From positions 1 to 32,537 of IMG/VR virus record IMGVR_UViG_3300013132_000147: DNA of 32,537 bases; one strand, written 5' to 3'. Under the pieces are notes generated by a model. The model was not told where the DNA came from. It did not search any database and worked only from the letters and a program-made list of their open reading frames with translations. Position numbers and translations under genes: made by a program. Positions within the stretch are counted from its first letter, which is position 1. Each line of letters opens with the position of its first letter. The DNA comes from a virus. Shown here piece by piece: positions 26,986 to 32,537 of this stretch.

Positions 26986-27641
26986 CAGGGTTCCTTGATG
27001 TCGTAGGCGGTGAACTGAAAGGTGGCATCACAGATCAGGGGCGAGTTGTCCGACACTCCCGAGTTCATCGGCATTCCCGCAAGGCTTGTGATCATCAGAC
27101 CGTCGAACAGAACCCGAGCCACGGGATTCTTCTTGTTGTTCAGGATGAGGAGTTGACCCGAGTCGGTGATGATGTTCCTCAGTCTCGCATCGGACTGATC
27201 CTTGAAGAACCCGTAGTAGTTGAGGCTCTTGTTGAACCAGTCCGACATCTCAAACCAATTGCTGTAGTCATCATTGACGATGAACTTGACCGAGAGGTCT
27301 CCGTGGTCGATCTTGTTCCCGAAAAACTTGAGGGACGGGGAGAGCGGCACAGGCAACTTGATCGGCTCCATCGTCAGGGACGGGAAGGTCGCCTCGGTGC
27401 AGAAGTATATCCCGCTTCGGATCTTGGGGATCATCAGCCTGAAGTTCGTGCTGAAGGACGGGTTGGTGTTGATCGGTTGCCGCCGCAGGGGGCTGAACAC
27501 GATGTCATCGGGCACCCTCGGTGAGTCCGTCTTCGGGGGCGTGAGGTTTGGATTGCTCGGACTCGTCGGCTGTAGGTTCAGCGGGTTCGACTCTACGGGA
27601 GCGTCCGCAACATCCAAGGTCGGCTTTGAGGCGGGTTCCAT
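26985..27641 (-). CDS. Second gp19-type tail tube paralogue with N-terminal extension
   Basis: 218 residues from ATG 27641. The region from about 58 matches the tube fold of the neighbouring gp19: NTNPSFSTNFRLMIPKIRSG, TFPSLTMEPIKLP, DLSVKFIVNDDYSNWFEMSD and LLILNNKKNPVARVLF. The first 55 residues are an extra Pro/Asn/Ser-rich tail. It may be a tail completion or tube-initiator protein, or a second tube subunit. A GATACATA box lies 5 nt before the ATG with no ribosome binding site (leaderless), right after the gp23 terminator. ATG 27665 is an alternative. Confidence 0.85.
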   Translation of the reverse strand: MEPASKPTLDVADAPVESNPLNLQPTSPSNPNLTPPKTDSPRVPDDIVFSPLRRQPINTNPSFSTNFRLMIPKIRSGIYFCTEATFPSLTMEPIKLPVPLSPSLKFFGNKIDHGDLSVKFIVNDDYSNWFEMSDWFNKSLNYYGFFKDQSDARLRNIITDSGQLLILNNKKNPVARVLFDGLMITSLAGMPMNSGVSDNSPLICDATFQFTAYDIKEP

Positions 27642-27646
27642 TGAGG

Positions 27647-27654
27647 TATGTATC
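27647..27654 (-). promoter_or_regulatory. Late-type promoter box GATACATA, leaderless arrangement
   Basis: Minus-strand GATACATA, five bases CCTCA, then ATG at 27641. Confidence 0.5.
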
Positions 27655-27666
27655 CAAAACGACATA

Positions 27667-27690
27667 GGGCGAGGTCTTTCGACCCCGCCC
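27667..27690 (-). terminator. Hairpin after the capsid gene
   Basis: On the minus strand GGGCGGGGTC, GAAA tetraloop, GACCTCGCCC: ten pairs with one G-U. GTTTT follows 8 nt later. Placed 25 bp past the gp23 stop. Confidence 0.75.
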
Positions 27691-27714
27691 CATGAGTTTC
27701 TGTCCCACGACCGA

Positions 27715-29064
27715 TCAGAAGAGGTTGGTGACCTTGACGATGCGGTAGTAGATGTTCTTGCGGACTGCACCTGCGGCATACGGATCCGAGACGCTAGCAT
27801 TTGCCGAGATCGTCGCAAACGGGTTGTTGACGAGACCGTAGCGGGTCTTGAAGCCGATCTTCGGTTGGAAGGACTGCTCACCGACTGCACGGACCATTTG
27901 GAGCGGCACATACGGGCAGTAGAACATACCCGCATCGTAAGCCGACGAACCCTTGTAGCCCGCCATGAAGAAGTCATGCGAGGTGGTCATGGACGAGTAC
28001 GGATCGATGTAGACCCGCAACTTACCGTTGAGGACACCTGCGAAGGTGTTGCCCGTGTCATCCACATTGAGGTTGGTGCTGAGGGCGGGGGCGTAGTCGA
28101 GAACACCCGCCATCGACAGAGCCGAGGCGACATCCGAGGAGCAGACAATGAAGTTGCCCTTTCCACGGCGGGTTTCCTTGGCGATCTGATTGCACTCACG
28201 CTCAATCTGGAAGAGCAGACCCTTGAACTTCTCGACCGACCAACGACCGTTGGAATCGACATTGAGGTCGAACACACCCGTGGTTTGGGTCGAGCCGCTC
28301 TTTGCGCCCAACTTGGCGTTGCTGTAGATCACACGAACGACCTCACGGTTGATCTCTGCGAGGATTTCGCTCGACAGGATGTTGGCGAGTTCGGTCTCAG
28401 CGTCGAGCCCGTGGATCGCCTTGAGATCCTGAGCGAGTTCCATCGTGTACTCAGCCTTGAGCGCACGGGTCTTCGCTTCGACGGTGGTTTTCTCAATGCT
28501 GAACGCCATCTGCGGGAACGGGTTGTTCGCCGAGTCGCCGAGGGCTTCGCCGTTGAGGGTGGTGTAGCCAGGAGTTCCCTTTACGCCAGTTGCCTGAGCA
28601 AGGGTGCCCGAACCGAACGGATCAACGCCGCCGACATCAAACGGATCGGTGTTGTAGTTGCCCTGAGCCGTCGCACCAGTCGAGCCCGAACCGCCGAATG
28701 CGGTGTCGGCCTCTTGGTACAGAGCCTCGCCGCCGCCTTGGCTGATGTAGCGGCTGCGCATGGCGAAGATGAGGCCCGTGGGGCCGCTCATCGGCTGAAC
28801 GCCGCAGATGTCGTAGGCGATGAGATTCGGCATCGCACGACGAACGAGGCTAATGAGGATCGGGTCCCACTTGGCGACACCGCCCGTATCGGGCATGGCA
28901 CCTGCGAAGTTGGTCGGAGCCGACTCACGGAGGTACTGCTCCTGATTCTCAAGGAGCATGGTCGTAACCGCCTTGCGGTACGGATCCTTGATCTGCGGAA
29001 GGTCCGCATGCTCAAGGATGGGTTGCCACTTCTTCTGAAGGGCTTCGGAAATCGTAAGATCCAT
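27715..29064 (-). CDS. 23: Major capsid protein gp23
   Basis: 449 residues; T4-like gp23 with LISLVRRAMPNLIAYDICGV (70-89) and QPMSGPTGLIFAMRSRY, the hallmark segments of the T4 family. Forms hexamers of the HK97-fold shell. In T4 a propeptide of 65 residues is cut by gp21; here candidate sites are YLRE before S48 and ISE before A8, the former nearer to the conserved APTN start of mature homologues. The protein is shorter than T4 gp23 (521). Start 29064 follows AAGGGAGAG, and a GCTAAATA late box lies at 29097-29104. It ends in a hairpin. The order gp21-gp22-gp23 is as in T4. Confidence 0.97.
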   Translation of the reverse strand: MDLTISEALQKKWQPILEHADLPQIKDPYRKAVTTMLLENQEQYLRESAPTNFAGAMPDTGGVAKWDPILISLVRRAMPNLIAYDICGVQPMSGPTGLIFAMRSRYISQGGGEALYQEADTAFGGSGSTGATAQGNYNTDPFDVGGVDPFGSGTLAQATGVKGTPGYTTLNGEALGDSANNPFPQMAFSIEKTTVEAKTRALKAEYTMELAQDLKAIHGLDAETELANILSSEILAEINREVVRVIYSNAKLGAKSGSTQTTGVFDLNVDSNGRWSVEKFKGLLFQIERECNQIAKETRRGKGNFIVCSSDVASALSMAGVLDYAPALSTNLNVDDTGNTFAGVLNGKLRVYIDPYSSMTTSHDFFMAGYKGSSAYDAGMFYCPYVPLQMVRAVGEQSFQPKIGFKTRYGLVNNPFATISANASVSDPYAAGAVRKNIYYRIVKVTNLF

Positions 29065-29096
29065 CTGTCTTCTCTCCCTTGTTGAAAGGTTTTTTG

Positions 29097-29104
29097 TATT
29101 TAGC
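29097..29104 (-). promoter_or_regulatory. Late-type promoter box GCTAAATA of gp23
   Basis: Minus strand, 32 nt before the ATG at 29064, with GGGAGAG in the leader. Confidence 0.75.
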
Positions 29105-29115
29105 GCAGCGGTCGT

Positions 29116-30210
29116 TTACCGCTTGGAAATCCTGCGCAGCGTGTCGGCGTAAGCCTTCATGGACTCGCTGACAAACTGAGTTTGGGTTGGGTTGGTGGGC
29201 TCGTTGTCGATGCCCTCCTCGACGGTGGCGGCGGTCTCCTCGGTGAGGACGGCCTTCCTGCCCTTGCCGCTGAAGTAGGACTCACGGATCACGCCCAACT
29301 TGCTGCGGACATCGTTCTCGTCGCCGTCGAGGGTGACTCCCTCGGCGAGGGTGCGGAAACGCTCCTTCTGCGAGAGGGTCATGTCCTCCGACAGTTCGTC
29401 AAGGATCTTGCCTTGGCGGAAGACCTTGACCTGCTCGGTCAGTTCGATGTTCTTGCGCATCTCCTCGTCAAGGCAAGCCTTGAGTTGATCTGCGGTTTCG
29501 GCGAGTTGGTCGGCGATGTCGATCTTCGACTCGGGGACCATGATGTCATGCTCGGTGAAGAGGCTACGGAGACCCTCCATGAACTGCTCGGCGACCTCGG
29601 TGCGGATGCCCTTCTCGACTGCGAGACGGTTCTCTTCAAGCCACTCGTTCACGACATACGAGAGGTACGAGTCCAACTGCTCGGTGAGAGCGGTCTTGTT
29701 CTCTTCGATCTCGCTGACGAGGCGGTTGTTGTACTCCTCCTCAAGTTCGGTGCGGATCGACTCGACACGCTCGTTGATCGCCGCCTCAAAGATGGTCGCA
29801 GCCTTGTTCTTGAAGTCCTCGGTGAGGTCTTCGCCGTCGAACATGGCATCCATATGGGCATCGATCTCCTCACGCATCGCCTTCTTCGACTTGACGCTAG
29901 CCATCAACTTCGACTTGGCATCACCGTCGCCTGAACCGACATCGACGGGCTCGGGGACGATAACGCCACCGCCCGTTCCGTCCTTGTACAGACCTGCGTA
30001 CTTGCCGCTGCCCGCACCCGTCTTGGATGCGTTGGCGACAGCCTTCGATGCGGTCGGTGCAGCCGAAACCACACCACCACGCTTGGTGGAGAGGTTGGTC
30101 ATCTGCTTGGTCTTGCCATCCTCTTCTTCAAGGGGGGTCTCCTCTTCGGTGACCTCGTCCTCGTCAAGGATGATCTCTTCGATCTCGTCGTTGCTTTCGT
30201 AACTATCCAT
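29116..30210 (-). CDS. 22: Prohead scaffold/core protein gp22-like
   Basis: 364 residues, very acidic start (EIEEIILDEDEVTEEETPLE), then a Gly-rich segment and a long coiled-coil core (about 110-300) typical of T4 gp22. It is the internal scaffold around which gp23 assembles and is later cut to fragments by gp21. Several gp21-type sites are visible, for example LAE before G in RTLAEGVTLD. The segment 70-91, KYAGLYKDGTGGGVIVPEPV, recurs in the 31719 gene product. Start 30210 follows AGGAG; a CCTAAATA box lies at 30231-30238. It lies between gp21 and gp23 as in T4. Confidence 0.9.
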   Translation of the reverse strand: MDSYESNDEIEEIILDEDEVTEEETPLEEEDGKTKQMTNLSTKRGGVVSAAPTASKAVANASKTGAGSGKYAGLYKDGTGGGVIVPEPVDVGSGDGDAKSKLMASVKSKKAMREEIDAHMDAMFDGEDLTEDFKNKAATIFEAAINERVESIRTELEEEYNNRLVSEIEENKTALTEQLDSYLSYVVNEWLEENRLAVEKGIRTEVAEQFMEGLRSLFTEHDIMVPESKIDIADQLAETADQLKACLDEEMRKNIELTEQVKVFRQGKILDELSEDMTLSQKERFRTLAEGVTLDGDENDVRSKLGVIRESYFSGKGRKAVLTEETAATVEEGIDNEPTNPTQTQFVSESMKAYADTLRRISKR

Positions 30211-30230
30211 GGATTTTCTCCTGTGCTTGT

Positions 30231-30238
30231 TATTTAGG
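30231..30238 (-). promoter_or_regulatory. Late-type promoter box CCTAAATA of gp22
   Basis: Minus strand, 20 nt before the ATG at 30210, AGGAG between. Confidence 0.7.
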
Positions 30239-30255
30239 CTTCCATAAGGGTTCGA

Positions 30256-30900
30256 TCAGAGCCTTCCGAGGAACCTCTTGAAGGCGGCGATCTTCGCCTC
30301 CTCCAACTTCCTAGCGGATGCCTTCCTGATGTTGTTTCGGATCTCTTCTGCTTGCTTGGCGACGAGGAGTCCGTTCTCGTAGACCCATTCCCTTCCCTCC
30401 ATCACGCCACGGACAAATGCCTCGGGGGCGGAGGGGTCGGCGACGATGTCGGCTGCGGTCGAGAGGCGGAAATCGTCCTTGACATAGGACGCACCGTTCT
30501 TCTCTTCAAGGGAGCCAACGCCACGGCTCGACACACCCAACTTGGCACCCTCATCGATGAGGTTCTTGACGATCTTGCCGTAGGGGGTGTCGGTGATCTT
30601 CGCCTTGCCGTAGAAGTTCTTGCCGTCAGGGTGGAGTTCCGTGATCATGTGCGAGACACGCTCAAGGTTGATGGTCGGTCCCTCGGGGTGACCAAGTTCA
30701 CCGAACGCCCTCTTCGCCTCAACGAACTCCCTGCGGTACTGATCGACCTTGTCCTTGAGCATCTTGAACTCGTAGACACGACCGTTACGGTTCCTGATGT
30801 CGCCCTGAAGGAAGGTGCCTTCGATGAAGTACTGCCGCTGACCGTTCTTTTCCTCGGTCAGGACTTCGATCTCCTCGTTGACCTCGCAGATGAGTTTCAT
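30256..30900 (-). CDS. 21: Prohead core protease gp21
   Basis: 214 residues, the size of T4 gp21. GELGHPEG gives His71 and GVSSRGVGS gives Ser124/125; these are the His and Ser of the catalytic set of the T4 gp21 / herpes assemblin-like protease family, and DIVADPSAP (151-159) is the conserved downstream loop. It cuts scaffold, capsid and internal proteins after (I/L)xE before A/G and finally destroys itself. This is the enzyme expected to process the CTS proteins found elsewhere in the window. Start behind AAAAGGAG; an ACTACATA box at 30918-30925. Confidence 0.95.
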   Translation of the reverse strand: MKLICEVNEEIEVLTEEKNGQRQYFIEGTFLQGDIRNRNGRVYEFKMLKDKVDQYRREFVEAKRAFGELGHPEGPTINLERVSHMITELHPDGKNFYGKAKITDTPYGKIVKNLIDEGAKLGVSSRGVGSLEEKNGASYVKDDFRLSTAADIVADPSAPEAFVRGVMEGREWVYENGLLVAKQAEEIRNNIRKASARKLEEAKIAAFKRFLGRL

Positions 30901-30917
30901 CCTGTCTCCTTTTCCCT

Positions 30918-30925
30918 TATGTAGT
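30918..30925 (-). promoter_or_regulatory. Late-type promoter box ACTACATA of gp21
   Basis: Minus strand, 17 nt before the ATG at 30900, with AAAAGGAG between; same core as 569-576. Confidence 0.55.
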
Positions 30926-30933
30926 CTTTTAGA

Positions 30934-31281
30934 TCAGAGGACGAACTCGACTATGACGGTTCCAGCCGTGGTGACCGTGATGCCGAATACACCCGTGGGA
31001 TTGATGCCGAGGGGCTTCAGGGTGTACCGCTCAAAGTTGTACTCGCCCGCAGCAGCAGCCGTAAACACAGTCTGTCCCGACATGCTGACGCTGAAGGAAG
31101 GTGATCCCGAGACGATCTTTGAAATCGCCGCCGTGCCGTTGGTGATTCCCGACCCCTCACCGAGAAGCCTGCCGTCCGTATTTCCGTAATCACAAAAAGC
31201 GGATGCGGTGATGCCGACATCGCTTACGGTCGATCCCGTGGCGTACACGACACGCTTGTTGGTCTTGACGATCTGTGGCAT
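30934..31281 (-). CDS. Small beta-rich hypothetical protein, 115 aa
   Basis: MPQIVKTNKRVVYATGSTVS starts a chain rich in Gly, Thr, Val and Ser with regular short strands (TVFTAAAAGEYNFERYTLKP; VFGITVTTAGTVIVEFVL). It looks like a small beta-sandwich, as in head decoration or outer capsid proteins. The start overlaps the upstream stop by one base (TAATG). Located between core-type proteins and gp21. Function unknown. Confidence 0.75.
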   Translation of the reverse strand: MPQIVKTNKRVVYATGSTVSDVGITASAFCDYGNTDGRLLGEGSGITNGTAAISKIVSGSPSFSVSMSGQTVFTAAAAGEYNFERYTLKPLGINPTGVFGITVTTAGTVIVEFVL

Positions 31282-31712
31282 TACTCGTTCTCCTCGTTCT
31301 TCTTTGCGAACCCAACTGCATGGGTAAAAGCCCCCCTGCCCTCTGCTATGAGGATGAGGAAAGCGGATTGGTTGCTCTCGGAAAGTCGGTCGTATGCACG
31401 GGCGAGAGCCTGTCCCTGCGACGGGGTGATCGATTGGGTCTCGCCGTCGAGTAGGCGGACTGATGTCCTCTTACCCGAGAGAGACTCCCGTATCGCAGAC
31501 AGAATCCCATCTGCGATCTCGGCATGGCGAATGTCCTCAAGCACATCCTTGGACAACTGCTTCACCACGGACACGGTCCTCGGGTTGGAGGAGACAACGG
31601 TCGCCTCCTTGCCCTTGACGGTGACCTTGGCACCATCATCAAGAATGGAGAAGTTGGCGGCAAATTCCTCCGCAGCCTTGTCCTTCTTGAACCTGACGGT
31701 GACCTTCGGCAT
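31281..31712 (-). CDS. Hypothetical protein in the prohead core gene block, 143 aa
   Basis: MPKVTVRFKKDKAAEEFAAN begins a beta-alpha domain (1-70, VKGKEATVVSSNPRTVSVVK), then helices with an acidic-basic tail (FAKKNEENE). It starts 6 bp after the upstream stop. In T4 this position, between portal and gp21, holds the small core genes 67 and 68, which it may replace; no sequence match can be claimed. Confidence 0.7.
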   Translation of the reverse strand: MPKVTVRFKKDKAAEEFAANFSILDDGAKVTVKGKEATVVSSNPRTVSVVKQLSKDVLEDIRHAEIADGILSAIRESLSGKRTSVRLLDGETQSITPSQGQALARAYDRLSESNQSAFLILIAEGRGAFTHAVGFAKKNEENE

Positions 31713-31718
31713 CGGCGG

Positions 31719-32537
31719 TCAGCCCTTCCAGTTCTTCTCAATCCAGTTGAAGAACTTCTTCTTCTCGGCATCGTCCATCTTTGCAGGGGAGGACTTGCCG
31801 AACTTGGTGAGAGCCTTCTTGAAGAAGGTGCGGAACTCCTTCTGCTTCGGGCTGAGTTCGGTCTCCGACATGGAGAACTTGTCGCCCTTCATCAGCACGG
31901 CTGCGTCGATGTCTTCCTTGGGCGCACCCATGAGGGTCTTCTTCTTCTCACGGAGGCTGCGGTACTTCTCAACGACACGCATCGCCTCATGGAAGTTGAT
32001 GTCGATGGGGGCGGGAACGACCGCTCCCCTGCCGCTGCCATCGTCGTACAGACCACCGAATCGGTTCTCTTGCATTGCCTTTGCCCTTTGTTCTCGGAGT
32101 TTCCTAGCAGACTCAAGGCGCATCACAGTCTCCCTGTAAGCACGGGTGCGACCGTCGATATCGACCTTCTCCTGGATGTCGAGATCCTCCCTGAGTTTCT
32201 TGAGGTACAACAAATAGTCTTTGTAACGAGCGTTAGGAATCAACTTTCCCTTACTAAAGGAGTGGGTTGGGCTCTCTAGAGAATCTACAATTTTCCACGA
32301 AACGACATCTTGTGGTTTCTTTCCTTCAGAAGCAACTCGTTTTGCGACAGCCTTCTTTACCATATTTACATAGTCTTGAGCCTCTTTTTTAGACGAGAGT
32401 CGAGGTCTGTCCGTCACTTCGTTACCCTCTCTGGACTTGATAAGGATAGCAAAACTACTTTCTTGGATGTCGCCGCCATCGGGTTCGTAGGAATTGCTCA
32501 CCGTCGAGGCAGGAGCGGCAGGATTCACGGGAGCGAG
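31719..32537 (-). CDS. Prohead core-type protein (5' end outside window)
   Basis: The frame is open to the right edge; a GTG at 32528 is the furthest possible start inside, but the frame continues beyond it, so the gene is likely partial. Residues numbered from that GTG: a basic helical part 40-115; a charged helix 120-155; the Gly-rich motif NRFGGLYDDGSGRGAVVPAP at 155-174, which mirrors the gp22 segment; and the C-terminus FFKKALTKFGKSSPAKMDDA ... FFNWIEKNWKG, an ending I recall from core-region proteins of T4-like marine phages. Bases about 32200-32450 are clearly richer in A/T, with different codon choice from the rest. Role: probably a core or internal protein. Confidence 0.75.
   Translation of the reverse strand, partial: LAPVNPAAPASTVSNSYEPDGGDIQESSFAILIKSREGNEVTDRPRLSSKKEAQDYVNMVKKAVAKRVASEGKKPQDVVSWKIVDSLESPTHSFSKGKLIPNARYKDYLLYLKKLREDLDIQEKVDIDGRTRAYRETVMRLESARKLREQRAKAMQENRFGGLYDDGSGRGAVVPAPIDINFHEAMRVVEKYRSLREKKKTLMGAPKEDIDAAVLMKGDKFSMSETELSPKQKEFRTFFKKALTKFGKSSPAKMDDAEKKKFFNWIEKNWKG

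Noticed and set aside
27274-29085. A plus-strand open frame of about 600 codons over the capsid gene
   Set aside because: It is a shadow of gp23, which is certain on the minus strand; Arg/Glu/Gly-rich translation with no family features.
1-32537. tRNA genes, often present in T4-like phages
   Set aside because: Reading for the conserved T-loop (GGTTCRANNCC) with a matching acceptor stem gave no acceptable cloverleaf; a covariance-model scan would be decisive.

Overview
The window is a GC-rich segment of a T4-like (Straboviridae/Kyanoviridae-type) myovirus genome. The identification rests on the right-hand minus-strand block. Reading leftward from the right edge it holds a core/scaffold-type protein, two small proteins, the gp21 prohead protease, the gp22 scaffold, the gp23 major capsid protein and two gp19-type tail tube paralogues. 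No rRNA, tRNA, CRISPR array, insertion sequence or integrase was recognised. The host is not identifiable from this stretch. A lipoprotein with inner-membrane helices suggests a diderm host, and a dockerin-type repeat domain is reminiscent of planctomycete proteins; both are only hints.

Layout. 1-553 (minus): two small proteins with capsid-targeting-like N-termini, the first cut by the window edge. 554-1190: non-coding, repeat-rich. 1191-5676: a divergent CobS-like AAA+ ATPase and CobT-like VWA protein, separated by a highly symmetrical 676-bp region with two perfect DnaA boxes and four symmetrically placed promoters (candidate replication origin). 5799-7322 (plus): a small protein and a D12-class adenine methylase. 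7333-10509 (minus): a tightly overlapping six-gene late operon, five of whose products start with T4 internal-protein-like capsid-targeting sequences (CTS) followed by a gp21-type cleavage site. 10605-15635 (plus): many small unknown early-type genes behind near-identical TTGACA-N17-TATCTT promoters. 15696-17078 (minus): a large virion-type protein. 17151-18703 (plus): a mini HExxH protein and a CTS-bearing PD-(D/E)XK-like nuclease candidate. 18770-25358 (plus): accessory genes including an acidic protein, a dockerin-bearing protein, a holin-like protein, a MerR-type HTH protein, an ECF-like sigma factor and the GDP-fucose pair fcl-gmd. 25288-32537 (minus): a spanin-like lipoprotein and the capsid/tail block.

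Regulation visible in the sequence. Late-type genes share an 8-bp element (YTAMATA / ATAMRTA core, like the T4 late TATAAATA box). In six of them it stands before a normal leader with a ribosome binding site. In five others it lies exactly 5 nt before the ATG, predicting leaderless mRNA. Two early-type genes likewise have TATCTT exactly 6 nt before ATG. Many genes are chained by ATGA/GTGA overlaps, and several terminators are fused to the next promoter.

How it fits together. gp21 protease, gp22 scaffold, gp23 shell and core-type proteins build the prohead. The CTS proteins would be packed into the core, trimmed by gp21 and possibly ejected with DNA. The sigma-like protein is a candidate reader of one of the promoter classes. 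CobS/CobT flank the presumed origin.
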